Shown here: positions 28,622-37,425 of the stretch, one piece after another
How the letters are laid out: each line of letters begins with the position of its first letter
How positions within the stretch are numbered: the stretch's first letter is position 1
Source: Roseateles sp.
GTDB lineage: Bacteria; Pseudomonadota; Gammaproteobacteria; Burkholderiales; Burkholderiaceae_C
DNA: 64,000 nt
Direction: 5' to 3'
Assembly (NCBI GenBank): GCA_015657635.1
Contig: JACDQM010000167.1
Coordinates: 1-64,000, forward strand
Notes under the pieces: generated by a model
Databases searched by the model: none
What the model saw: only the letters and a program-made list of their open reading frames with translations
Told to the model about the DNA's origin: nothing
Made by a program: the position numbers and the translations under genes

Positions 28622-29323
28622 TCAGGCGGTGCGGGCTGTTTCAGGCTTTGCAGGTGCAGATGGAAAGAGCGACCTCAGGGCACCGAAGTTCGCAAACTCG
28701 CCACGGAACTTGATCCGGTGGGCATGCAAAGGTGTGTGCCCGTAGTTCTTGGCTTGCATGAATTCGAGCGTCGACCAGATGACGTCAAACACAGTCTTGA
28801 CGTCGTGTCGGTCGATGGCCGTAGGGCTTGCGTTAAGCCGAAGTAGCTTCGTCTTCCTGGAGTCGATGTCGACGATCCGCTCGTAGTCCTTCTTGGTAGC
28901 CATGCCAAGGTCCTTTGGGTTCATCAGCGTTGGCGCGCCATTGACGTCGACATTGGAGACGTCCAGATTCCAGATGTGGTTATGCGCGGCGATCTTGCCA
29001 ACCATGTAGACATCTTCAAGCTCCGCCAGGGTTGGGAGGTCGGGAAAGAGGATGCCTAACTGACCGGGGACAGTTTTTCCATTCTCGACCTCGGCCTGTC
29101 GACAGAACCTGAGCCGGGCGACGTAGGACTCGAGTGCGACATTCAGTAGGACAACAATTGCGACCGAGTAACCGTTCTCCAGGCTCGACGTGCCAGAGGG
29201 ATATGGGGCCGGCTCCTGCTTGGCCAAGAGTTTGTCCATTAGGTCAGCTAGCGGTTGGAAAAGGCTGGATCCGACCACGGTAACGATGTCGCCAATTGCA
29301 GCCTTGGGGTCTGTTTCTGTCAT
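28622..29323 (-). CDS. Unrecognised helical protein next to the GmrSD-like gene
   Basis: This 233-residue protein is mostly helical, with no signal peptide and no membrane helix. Residues ~110-120 read VGKIAAHNHIWNLD and the C-terminal part has YGHTPLHAHRIKF. The His-rich helix recalls HEPN-type proteins, but an RxxxxH motif in the expected form is not clear, so I leave it unassigned. It lies 41 nt downstream of the GmrSD-like gene on the same strand and may be its operon partner. Confidence 0.6.
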   Translation of the reverse strand: MTETDPKAAIGDIVTVVGSSLFQPLADLMDKLLAKQEPAPYPSGTSSLENGYSVAIVVLLNVALESYVARLRFCRQAEVENGKTVPGQLGILFPDLPTLAELEDVYMVGKIAAHNHIWNLDVSNVDVNGAPTLMNPKDLGMATKKDYERIVDIDSRKTKLLRLNASPTAIDRHDVKTVFDVIWSTLEFMQAKNYGHTPLHAHRIKFRGEFANFGALRSLFPSAPAKPETARTA

Positions 29324-29364
29324 GAGCCGTTCTGTGGTTCTTGGATTTCGTAGGCATCTCAGTG

Positions 29365-31485
29365 TTAGGCGCCGTCGCTCGCAAGTTCGTAGGCCTTACG
29401 AATGAGAGCGAATGCCTCTTGCAGTTTCGCCTCAGAATTGACGCTGAAGATCGAACCTTCAGTGCCTTGTGTTGCCGAGTTTGCGATCCAGGCCCACGAC
29501 GAAGATGCTAGTACTCCTGGGGCAATCGCTGCCAGTTCAGCAGGATCAGAAGCAAGTCGCACATCGATCCAGTTTGCACGGGGCAAGAATTCGACAAACC
29601 AAGATGGCATGCGGTAGACCAAAGTTCTTAGGCTTGGTACTTCCGTCACATCATCGCCAAGCGCGACGGTGAACTCAGCCAGTTGGTCTAGCCAAGGGCG
29701 CAAACCTTCTGGGCAGAGCACGTCGCCACGGGTCTTGCCGCCAGCCGCAATCAATGCGTCTTCAAGCTCTGCTTCCTTGATGGCCGAGATGTCCGCCGCC
29801 AGTGGCTTCCATATCTTGAGGGCAGCTTCGGACAATGCCTTGCCGCGGCTTTCAATTTCTGGTGCCCCCCAAGTTGTCAGCTTGGCCAGGCTGCGGTTGA
29901 GCCAAACCGGACTGTTTGCGTACCCACCGGGATCGCGGTCGCGCTTCTGAAGAAATGGTTTGGCCTGGAACTCGCTGTTGAACGCCGTCAACGTCAAGTT
30001 GCCGAGTCGATGCAGCCAGACTCGCTGGACCTCGGCCCAATCCGGCCCGAGCATTTGTTGCCACTCTTCAGACAGATCAGCTTTCTGAGGCAAGACATGC
30101 TCGATGGTTAGACCCGTCAGCGATACCTTTTCCTTGCCTGCATTGGTCAGTCGAGACAGCATGTAGAACGCGGTGCGACGGTGGTACATGTCGTTCGTCG
30201 TCAGTGCAGCCATGAAGGCGTCGTCGTTCGGAAACTCCTTGCCGCGCCCCATCATTGCTAGACGAGCTTTCAGGCTCGCCAGCGGAGTTTCGGTGCGGAT
30301 CTTGGTTGCTAGGTTCGCAAAGATGGTTCCTCCGCTGCGAGTTTCGGCGCCCAGCGCTGACCGCCGGAAGACGTAGCTTTCGAGAATGTCGATTGCTTCG
30401 CAAAATTCAGTCTGCTGCAGGGTCCCGTCATGGTGCAGCCGCTCGTACAAAACCATCACCACTGTTGCCGCCACATCTACTAACTGGCGCAACCGCGCGA
30501 GCCGCTCCTCGATGGCTGGAGTTTCGTCGGGGCCAATTGTGAAGCGGCAGAAGTAGCGGCCGAAGCGCGCCATTCGCTGCAGGCGATCAATGGCTTGTGC
30601 GTGGTTCTCAGTGCGGTTGATGTAGGGCGGGTACCAGCGCTTGAACTCGGCGTAGACATTCTCCAGCTTGAACGGCTTGGCTGGCCGAAGCTCTAGGGTC
30701 AAGAAATCGCGAAGGAACCCGTCAAACAGTGCGCGGTAGTGGATGCCAAAGGCGGCCTCAAGGGGTTGCCAATACTTCAAGTACCAGTCGGTTTGAAGTT
30801 GCTCGGAGTGTCCCATCAGCACGTAGTTGCGCACCAAATCTGCTTGCGCCAGTTGCATGCCCGTTGAGTTCAGGCTTTCGAAGATGAGTTGCGGATTGTC
30901 TTGGCCCGGAGACAAGGAAACCGAAACGATCATCAGCCGCCTAACACCCTTGATGATCCTGGCGGCGTCTTCGCCCTCAAGCAGTTGCCGCAGGTAGGCT
31001 AGATTCCGCGGAACCTGACTCTGCTTGTCGTCGGGCATCGGCGCGTCGAGCAACAGATGCTGCAACCAGGCGTTGTCCAATCGACGTAGCTGCAACTTCG
31101 ATCTCAGTTCAGAGCGATCCACGTAGGGGTTCACCAGGTACTGATTTTGAAGGGCATCAGGTGAGTCTCCCTGTGCGACCACCGCTCCGGACTGCCTCAG
31201 GTGATCTCGTAGCGCCAGCACCAGCAGCAAGCATGTCGTCAAACGCTGCTGACCATCGATGACAAGTCGCTGTGACAGAACGGCGTCGCCCTGTTCACTG
31301 CCAACCCACACGACGGAACCAAGGAAGTGGATCGCTCCATCAGGCGCATCTGCGACAGTCAGAACGTCAGAAACCAAGCGTTCACATTCGGTCGCGGTCC
31401 AACTGTAGTCACGTTGAAAGATGGGGATTACAAACTGCAGTTGGCCGGCTAGCAGCGTGAGCAATTGAGTTTCTCTGGCTTGCAT
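29365..31485 (-). CDS. DUF262/DUF1524 (GmrSD-type) putative modification-dependent nuclease
   Basis: This 706-residue protein fuses a ParB-like DUF262 domain with a DUF1524 HNH-type nuclease domain. DUF262 shows IPIFQRDYSW near residues 20-30 and IDGQQRLTT near 75; in GmrSD enzymes this domain hydrolyses nucleotides. DUF1524 shows IEHVLPQ near 460 and LGNLTL near 494, the His and Asn of the nuclease motif. Some 200 further residues follow. GmrSD enzymes cut phage DNA carrying modified bases. The ATG at 31485 is preceded by GGGAG and gives a normal start; a longer frame upstream adds 28 poorly behaved residues. It would need to spare the island's own 7-deazaguanine DNA if both are active. Confidence 0.85.
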   Translation of the reverse strand: MQARETQLLTLLAGQLQFVIPIFQRDYSWTATECERLVSDVLTVADAPDGAIHFLGSVVWVGSEQGDAVLSQRLVIDGQQRLTTCLLLVLALRDHLRQSGAVVAQGDSPDALQNQYLVNPYVDRSELRSKLQLRRLDNAWLQHLLLDAPMPDDKQSQVPRNLAYLRQLLEGEDAARIIKGVRRLMIVSVSLSPGQDNPQLIFESLNSTGMQLAQADLVRNYVLMGHSEQLQTDWYLKYWQPLEAAFGIHYRALFDGFLRDFLTLELRPAKPFKLENVYAEFKRWYPPYINRTENHAQAIDRLQRMARFGRYFCRFTIGPDETPAIEERLARLRQLVDVAATVVMVLYERLHHDGTLQQTEFCEAIDILESYVFRRSALGAETRSGGTIFANLATKIRTETPLASLKARLAMMGRGKEFPNDDAFMAALTTNDMYHRRTAFYMLSRLTNAGKEKVSLTGLTIEHVLPQKADLSEEWQQMLGPDWAEVQRVWLHRLGNLTLTAFNSEFQAKPFLQKRDRDPGGYANSPVWLNRSLAKLTTWGAPEIESRGKALSEAALKIWKPLAADISAIKEAELEDALIAAGGKTRGDVLCPEGLRPWLDQLAEFTVALGDDVTEVPSLRTLVYRMPSWFVEFLPRANWIDVRLASDPAELAAIAPGVLASSSWAWIANSATQGTEGSIFSVNSEAKLQEAFALIRKAYELASDGA

Positions 31486-31569
31486 TTCTTGGTGTCTCCC
31501 TTGTCGAACATTGCCAGTATCTTCTAGGCACGTGTTCGTTAGCCACTCGGGTTGACAGTGCGATGGCAA

Positions 31570-31873
31570 AGCCGGCTGGTCGACCGCTTCAGGTTCATGT
31601 GCCGAGCCCGGTTGGAGTCCGCAAGGACGGCGCGGTTCGGACTACTGTGGCAAACAGTCGCAGGCTTTTGGTGTTGGCATGCCTTTTTTGCCTCTGGCTG
31701 TTGGGCAAAGCGTTGATCGTGCCGGCAAAGCTGCTCAAACAGCGTGCCGAGGAGTCAACCTGTGGCAATCGATGACTGGTTCAGTAACGCAACAATTACG
31801 GGGCGTCGCGTCTACCGCACACTTGGTAGTGCCCCGGTGCGCGGCGTCCGCAGTTCGACCTAGACTGACGTAA
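31570..31873. other. Intergenic region between divergent nuclease gene and PIN operon
   Basis: About 300 bases without a confident gene. A short plus-strand frame (31563-31775) has a hydrophobic stretch LLVLACLFCLWLLGKALIV that could be a membrane helix, but its start is unsupported and it overlaps the upstream end of the divergent gene. The region should hold promoters for both flanking units; none was clear enough to mark. Confidence 0.35.
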
Positions 31874-32617
31874 ATGGCTGAACCTCGCTGGTCCTTCATG
31901 TTTCGCATGCTGAAGCGGAACCCCGACCGAGTCCCGATGGACCGGCTGGGGGAATACTTGCGCCTGTTCGCCGAGCTTCTTGGCACAGAGAACCAGCCCA
32001 TCTTCAAGGGCATCAAGAAGGCAAGCACGGGTCTGAAAGCGTTCGTGCCCGAAGAGCGGCTACAGCACGTTCAAGTGCGATTGAAGTTGGTGCACTCAGA
32101 GGCCGGCAGCCGTCCGGCCCGGATCGCATCAGATCTGGAGGCGATGCTCGGTGTCGACGGCATCAAAGAAGCGCAGTTGCTCGATGCCAGTGACAACGTC
32201 ATCCACCTTTTCCGCGGTGTGCCGGCGGCAAACGAAGAAGTCATCCGTGTCTGGCAGGAGGGCACTGTGGATGGCGTTGTAACCGGCCTAGTTGGTGCTG
32301 ACGACACCATGCACCTTCACTTGCGCGGCCTTGATGGCCACGACGTGAAGGTCTTGGTGCGCGATGAGAGCTTGGCGCGTTGCATCCTGGCGCACTTCCG
32401 GAACGGTTGCGTGCGCGTCACTGTGCGTGGTCACTGGGTCCGCGGCGAAGACGGCTGGCACCCAGATACGAACAAGTGCACGGCGAAGTCGTTCGAAGTC
32501 CTGGAGGACACGTCGCTGTCGACGGTGTTCCGAGACTTCGCTGCAGTACCGGACAGTGGTTGGCGCACTGCGGACAGTCCCGACGACTTCTGGCGTGAGC
32601 TGAGGGGGATTCATTGA
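31874..32617 (+). CDS. Unrecognised 247-residue partner of the PIN-domain protein
   Basis: I do not recognise this protein. It reads as a mixed alpha/beta protein: an N-terminal segment (RNPDRVPMDRLGEYLRLFAELLG) is helical and the centre is beta-rich (DDTMHLHLRGLDGHDVKVLV and onward). A Trp-rich end (SGWRTADSPDDFWREL) closes it. No catalytic motif or signal peptide is present. Its stop overlaps the TTG start of the PIN gene (TTGA), so both are made from one message. By position it could be the antitoxin or regulatory partner of the PIN protein, though it is longer than usual antitoxins. Confidence 0.65.
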   Translation: MAEPRWSFMFRMLKRNPDRVPMDRLGEYLRLFAELLGTENQPIFKGIKKASTGLKAFVPEERLQHVQVRLKLVHSEAGSRPARIASDLEAMLGVDGIKEAQLLDASDNVIHLFRGVPAANEEVIRVWQEGTVDGVVTGLVGADDTMHLHLRGLDGHDVKVLVRDESLARCILAHFRNGCVRVTVRGHWVRGEDGWHPDTNKCTAKSFEVLEDTSLSTVFRDFAAVPDSGWRTADSPDDFWRELRGIH

Positions 32618-33177
32618 TCAAGCTCGGCTCGCAACAGAAGGTCGCTGTGGACACCAACTTCTTGGTGGCTTTGGTGGATGCCAGCCTCAGCGACGATGAT
32701 CGCGCCCGGATCGATGAGTTCGTGGCCAGCATGGACAAGGCAAAGGGCCAAGTTGTCATCCCCATGCCGGCGCTGGCCGAGTTTCTCGCTGGTGCTGAGC
32801 AGGCTGGCCTGGAATACCTCGACAAGCTTGAACGCAAGGCCTACATCGAAGTTGCGCCGTTCGATCGCAAGGCCGCCGCAGAATGCGCCTTGCTTGACGC
32901 CGCCGCCTACGGTCGTGCCTCCCGTGCTGCAGCCAACGGCAAGGATGCTGCAGCTGCGAAGAAGGACGGGGTCAACGGCAATCGGCAGAAGGTCAAGGTT
33001 GATCGGCAGATCGTCGCAATCGCAAAAGCCTGTGGTGCGAAGGCGATCATCTCGGCAGACGTCGACGTTCGCGCGGCAGCCCTGCGGGCCGGCATTCAGC
33101 ACTGGACGATCGCCGACCTGCCCTTGCCCGACTCTGCTCGGCAGCACAAGCTGCCTTTGGACCCTCGGCCTACATAG
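32614..33177 (+). CDS. PIN-domain protein, putative ribonuclease toxin
   Basis: This 187-residue protein has PIN-domain features. The first acidic residue is in VDTNFLVAL near residue 12 and the Glu in MPALAEFL near 52. A later Asp cluster lies in KVDRQIVAIAK and IISADVDV near 130-150. PIN proteins are metal-dependent ribonucleases, often toxins. A Lys/Ala-rich insert (residues ~105-125) is unusual. The start is TTG at 32614, preceded by GAGGGGG and overlapping the stop of the upstream gene. It lies between the two tRNA-fragment repeats, so it is mobile cargo. Confidence 0.78.
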   Translation: MIKLGSQQKVAVDTNFLVALVDASLSDDDRARIDEFVASMDKAKGQVVIPMPALAEFLAGAEQAGLEYLDKLERKAYIEVAPFDRKAAAECALLDAAAYGRASRAAANGKDAAAAKKDGVNGNRQKVKVDRQIVAIAKACGAKAIISADVDVRAAALRAGIQHWTIADLPLPDSARQHKLPLDPRPT

Positions 33178-33753
33178 CTTCTGCCGTCTGTCGCTTGCGG
33201 GTGGGCCGATCCTCAGACGTACGGCGATCTACGTGGGAATGGCTGCAGTATTGGGTCAGAACGGCGCCGGAGCGGATGATTCCGTCATGCCGCACGTGGC
33301 GAGCAACGCATCGAAGACTGGTCAGTGGTTGGTTCTCGAAGGTGGGGGCGCCTGTCCGGTGGTGAAGTCGAGCGGTCTCGCGTTCGGCACGATCCGTGAG
33401 CGGCAGACCGAGCTAACGAAGCCTCGCGAGATCGGGCGACACAGCAATGACCAGAAGTGACAGCGGAGCCCTGGGGTCTGCTTGGGGTCCGTTCATCTGC
33501 TGTCTGGCGTCGCGCTGAAGCGGCCGGGCATGAAGGGGTCCTATGCCTCAGTTTGGCTTTCGGTGGTGACGGACCCCAGCAACTGGGGTCCGCCCGGGGT
33601 CAGTTCTCAGGGCCTGGGTGGTCGTTCAGCGCCAGCCAGGCGCGCGCGGTCAACTGCGCGACGGGTGGCGTGTGGGACGGATCACCATGGCCCGCTTGGA
33701 CTTTTGCAGATCTCGAAGAGAGCAAGCCCGACCGACTGCAAGCGTTCGGCGAC
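33178..33753. other. Non-coding or decayed stretch before the second attachment site
   Basis: The open frames here are arginine- and serine-rich and lack supported starts. I see no recognisable protein. The stretch includes a perfect 10-bp stem hairpin, CGGACCCCAG-CAA-CTGGGGTCCG, at 33570-33592. It could be a transcription stop without a T-run or a leftover recombination site. Confidence 0.4.
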
Positions 33754-33798
33754 CTCATAATCCTTTGGTCACAGGTTCAAGTCCTGTACGGCCTACCA
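33754..33798 (+). repeat. Attachment-site copy 2: 3' part of the same CAT-anticodon tRNA
   Basis: This is identical over all 45 bases to the copy at 28416-28460 and again lacks the 5' half of the tRNA. The matches end exactly at the anticodon loop on the left and at CCA on the right. It marks the boundary with core chromosome: from 34 kb on the genes are housekeeping and richer in GC. A hairpin (AAGCCA/TTGGCTT followed by CTTGCTTTT) at about 33813-33845 may be the original terminator of the tRNA gene. Confidence 0.85.
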
Positions 33799-34071
33799 GT
33801 CACATCGAATGCCAAGCCAGCTCCTCGGGGTTGGCTTCTTGCTTTTCGGCGGCACATTTGCGCCCCGGGCAGGGGCAGCGTGGCGCTGTAGGACATCGAA
33901 CTCTCAGACCTGATGCAGGCATTTGAGCCGGATCAATCGATCGCAATCGGCGCCGCCATAGTTTATTCACTGATTGCTTATATTCAGTGCCATTGCTGAG
34001 TCGAGGCCGAGCAGAGCCTGTCGGCGTCCGTTCGACTCAGCAGCTGTGGCAACCCTGGAGCATCTTCATCA

Positions 34072-34434
34072 ATGAGCAAGAACTACCGCGAGATCACGGC
34101 CGAGGTTTCGGCGTCCCTGGCCAAGCTGCGCCCGGACATTCCAGACACCACGCGTGGCTTTTCGGCGCTGGCGCAGGCGGCCACCAAGGATGGCGTGCTG
34201 GACAAGAAGAGCAAGGAGCTGATCGCGATGGCGCTGTCGGTGGCGGCGCGCTGCGATCCTTGCATCGGCTTTCACGCCGAGGCGCTGGTCAAGCTGGGCG
34301 CCACACGCAAGGAGTTCGAGGAGATGCTGGGCATGTGCATCTATATGGGCGGCGGCCCCGCGCTGATGTATGCCGCGCATGCGGTGGACGCGTATGAGCA
34401 GTTCGGCGGCGAGCGCGCCGCTGTGACGGCCTGA
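34072..34434 (+). CDS. AhpD-like carboxymuconolactone decarboxylase family protein
   Basis: This 120-residue helical protein has the AhpD-type thiol motif CDPCIGFHAEAL near residue 62: the CxxC pair and a nearby His. Such proteins act in peroxide reduction or as small oxidoreductases. The length is normal for the single-domain family. The ATG at 34072 was chosen because it gives the usual family start; a second frame over the same bases is a shadow. It is the first core gene after the island. Confidence 0.85.
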   Translation: MSKNYREITAEVSASLAKLRPDIPDTTRGFSALAQAATKDGVLDKKSKELIAMALSVAARCDPCIGFHAEALVKLGATRKEFEEMLGMCIYMGGGPALMYAAHAVDAYEQFGGERAAVTA

Positions 34435-34539
34435 TTGCCTGATTGTTTGCCTGATTGATTGGCGCCGGGCCTGGCCGGCCCGGGCGCGCGACGTCGGTCG
34501 TTCTTGCCCCTGTGCTAACAGGCCGGCGGGCGCGCCGCC

Positions 34540-35034
34540 TTACCAGGCGATGTAGGCGTAGCCCTGTTCTTGCAGCTCCATCATCGCGGCCGCGCCAACT
34601 TCCTCGATGCGGGCAAAGTCCACCATGTCCTTGTCGGTCCAGCCGACGGTCTTCATGGTGTTGCCGCAGGCGATGAACTTCACACCGTAGTCGCGCGCCT
34701 GGCTGCGTGCGCGTTCGCGCAGCGCGGCGGGGATCGGGCGCTTGGGCGCCTTGGCCAGCAGATGGATGCCGGGGCCGAAGACCACCACCACCAGGCTGAT
34801 GTTGTCGGCGTACTTGCCGATCATCGCGCCCACCGAATTCATGATGTGCTCGATGTAGTCTGCATCCGCATGGTTGAGCTGGTAGACCAGCTTGTGCTCG
34901 GGCGGGTCGCCCGGAAAGCGCTCGGCCTTGGCGGCGGCCGCCTTCGGGCTGGATGCGGCCGTGGTGGCCGCCACAGCTGCGGCGCTGCTGCCAAGCAGCG
35001 GAAGGGCGGTCAGAAGGCGGCGGCGCAGGTTCAT
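34540..35034 (-). CDS. Exported DsrE-like protein
   Basis: This 164-residue protein has an N-terminal export signal (MNLRRRLLTALPLLGSSAAA with Arg residues, possibly Tat). A DsrE/DsrF-like alpha/beta domain follows. A Cys in VKFIACGNTM sits where DsrE-family proteins carry the conserved cysteine, and the C-terminus reads MMELQEQGYAYIAW. Members of this exported group are of unknown exact role, perhaps sulfur handling in the periplasm. The gene is convergent with the AhpD-like gene; a GC-rich hairpin with a bulge lies between them at about 34462-34487. Confidence 0.8.
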   Translation of the reverse strand: MNLRRRLLTALPLLGSSAAAVAATTAASSPKAAAAKAERFPGDPPEHKLVYQLNHADADYIEHIMNSVGAMIGKYADNISLVVVVFGPGIHLLAKAPKRPIPAALRERARSQARDYGVKFIACGNTMKTVGWTDKDMVDFARIEEVGAAAMMELQEQGYAYIAW

Positions 35035-35175
35035 GGCTGGAGTCAGGGGCTTGGGTGGGCAGGGGTGAGGCGGGCGAGTGAGGCTGTCTGTATATCACCT
35101 GTGCCTGATGGACGCATGATCGCAGCGCAATGGCCGACGACCCCGCTCCAGCACGGCGCGCGGCTTGCTGCTCCA

Positions 35176-37398
35176 ATGCGGGCCATGATCCGCCAGCCTG
35201 TTGCCCGTCCCCTCTCGATCCTGCTGACCTGCCTGACTTTCGGCGGCCCTGTGCTGGCCCAGGCGCAGGGCACTGTTTCTACCTCTCCCTCTTCACCTCA
35301 GCAGCTGGAGCGCGTGGTGCTGACGGCCAATGGCACTGAGCAGCGGGTGTTCGAGACGCCGTTTGCCGTCAGCGTGGTCGATGCGGCAGAGCTGCAGGGC
35401 GCAGGCGCCATGCTCAATCTGTCTGAAGCGTTGGCGCGGGTGCCGGGCCTGGTGGTGAATCTGCGCCACAACTATGCGCAGGATCTGCAGCTCAGCTCGC
35501 GCGGCTTTGGTGCGCGCGCCAGCTTCGGCGTGCGCGGCCTGCGGCTCTATACCGATGGCATCCCCGCCAGCGGCCCCGACGGGCAGGGTCAGGTCTCGCA
35601 TTTCGATCTGGCCGGCGCTCAGCGCATCGAGGTGCTGCGCGGCCCGTTCTCTGCGCTCTATGGCAACAGCTCGGGCGGCGCCATCCTGCTGCACAGCGCG
35701 GCACCAACCGAGCGGCGCATCGCGCTGGATGTCGATGCCGGCAGCGCGGGCCTGCAGCAAGGGCGCCTGAGCCTGGCCTTGCCGCTGGACAGCGGCTTCA
35801 GCCTGCGCGCGCAGGTCTCGCGTTTTGATATCGACGGCTTCCGGCCGCACAGCAGCGCCAGCCGCGAGCTGGCCAATCTGCGGCTGGGCTGGGAGGGGGC
35901 GCAGGACCGCGTGCTGCTGGTGTTGAACAGCCTGGACCAGCCGGCGCTGGACCCGCTGGGCCTGACGCGCGCGCAGTGGCAGGCCGATCCGCAGCAGACG
36001 GCCAGCATCGCGCTGCCGCAGCGGCAGCCGGGCGAGCCCGATCGCTTCAACACCCGCAAGCTGACGCGCCAGCAGCAGGCCGGCGCCAGCTGGCGGCATC
36101 GCTTCGAGGCGGCAGTGGCGGGGCCGCTGGCCGAGAGCCAGCTCAGCGTCTATCGCGGCGAGCGCGCGGTGACGCAGTGGCAATCGATTCCGGTGGCGAC
36201 GCAGGCGAATGAGCGCCAGCCCGGCGGCGTGATCGACTTCGACCGCAGCTACCAGGGCCTGGACGGCCGCCTGCTGTGGCGCTGGCGTCTGGCCGATGAG
36301 CGCCAGGCCCGGCTGGTGACCGGCCTGGCGCTGGACCAGAGCCGCGAGGACCGGCGCGGCTTCGAGAACTTCAGCGGCCCGGCAGCCACGCGGCTGCTGG
36401 GGGTGAGCGGGCGCCTGCGCCGCGATGAAATCAACCGGGTGGAGAGCCGCGATGCCTATGCCCAGGCCGAGCTGGAGCTGGCGCCCGATTGGGTGGCCAG
36501 CGCGGGCCTGCGCGGCGGCGCGCTGCGCTTTCGATCTGAGGACCGCTACATCGTCGGTGCCAATCCGGATGATTCCGGCAGCCTGCGCTTTGCCTACCGC
36601 AATCCTGTCGCGGCGCTGCAGTGGCGGCCGAGCGAGACGCTGAATCTCTACGCCAGCCTGGGCCGCGGTTTCGAGGCGCCTGGCCTGGCTGAACTGGCTT
36701 ACCGGCCGGATGGCCAGCCTGGCTTCAACAGCGTGCTGCAGCCGCAGACCAGCCAGCAGTGGGAGCTGGGCGCCAAGTGGCGCTGGGCGCCGCTGCGCCT
36801 GAGCCTGGATGTGGCGCTGTTCCAGGCCGACAGCGCCAACGAGATCGGCGTGGCCAGCAATAGCGGCGGCCGCGCCAGTTTCCGCAATGTCGGCCGCACG
36901 CGCCGGCAGGGGCTTGAGCTGGAGCTGGGCCTGAGCCCGGCACCCGGCTGGCGGGCGCAGCTCTCGGCCAGCTGGCTGGACGCGCGCTATCGCGACAGCT
37001 TCGCGATCTGTGCCGGCGTGCCCTGCACCACACCCACTCTTCTGGTGCCGGCCGGCAATCGCATCGCCGGCACGCTGGCGCGCAGCGCCTATGCGGAGCT
37101 GGGCTGGACGCCGCTGCCGGCCTTTGAGCTGGCCCTGGAAGTCCGCGGCCAGGGGCGCATGCCGGTCAATGATGTCAATGCCGACTTCGCCGCGGGCTTC
37201 GGCTTGGCCGCGCTGCGGGCGCGCTGGCGCCATGAGTTGGGTGCGGCAGGCCGGCTTGAGCTGCTGGCGCGGGTGGACAACCTGGCCGACCGGCGCGTGG
37301 TCGGCAGCGTGATCGTCAACGAAGGCAATGGGCGCTTCTTCGAGCCCGCGCCGGGCCGCAACTGGCTCTTGGGCTTGCGCTGGAGCCGCGGCTGGTAG
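35176..37398 (+). CDS. TonB-dependent outer-membrane receptor
   Basis: This ~740-residue outer-membrane receptor has a signal peptide ending near LAQAQG. A plug domain follows, with FETPFAVSVVDAAEL, the LSSRGFGAR block and LRGPFSALYGNSSGG near residues 155-170. A 22-strand-type barrel ends in the aromatic residue of WLLGLRWSRGW. Substrates are probably iron chelates or another TonB ligand; the sequence does not say which. The frame is open well upstream, but residues before 35176 do not look like protein. An ATG nine bases further on (35185) is an equally possible start. Long minus-strand frames over this gene are shadows of GC-rich codons. Confidence 0.88.
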   Translation: MRAMIRQPVARPLSILLTCLTFGGPVLAQAQGTVSTSPSSPQQLERVVLTANGTEQRVFETPFAVSVVDAAELQGAGAMLNLSEALARVPGLVVNLRHNYAQDLQLSSRGFGARASFGVRGLRLYTDGIPASGPDGQGQVSHFDLAGAQRIEVLRGPFSALYGNSSGGAILLHSAAPTERRIALDVDAGSAGLQQGRLSLALPLDSGFSLRAQVSRFDIDGFRPHSSASRELANLRLGWEGAQDRVLLVLNSLDQPALDPLGLTRAQWQADPQQTASIALPQRQPGEPDRFNTRKLTRQQQAGASWRHRFEAAVAGPLAESQLSVYRGERAVTQWQSIPVATQANERQPGGVIDFDRSYQGLDGRLLWRWRLADERQARLVTGLALDQSREDRRGFENFSGPAATRLLGVSGRLRRDEINRVESRDAYAQAELELAPDWVASAGLRGGALRFRSEDRYIVGANPDDSGSLRFAYRNPVAALQWRPSETLNLYASLGRGFEAPGLAELAYRPDGQPGFNSVLQPQTSQQWELGAKWRWAPLRLSLDVALFQADSANEIGVASNSGGRASFRNVGRTRRQGLELELGLSPAPGWRAQLSASWLDARYRDSFAICAGVPCTTPTLLVPAGNRIAGTLARSAYAELGWTPLPAFELALEVRGQGRMPVNDVNADFAAGFGLAALRARWRHELGAAGRLELLARVDNLADRRVVGSVIVNEGNGRFFEPAPGRNWLLGLRWSRGW

Positions 37399-37425
37399 TC
37401 GGGCGCTCCGGGCGCGCCGGGCCGC

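Noticed and set aside
33457-33891. 144-residue plus-strand frame running across the second att copy
   Set aside because: It reads through the tRNA fragment, lacks a supported start and has low-complexity composition.
35293-37233. 646-residue minus-strand open frame
   Set aside because: It lies opposite a clear TonB-dependent receptor, is rich in Gln, Ala and Arg, and is the expected shadow of GC-rich codons.
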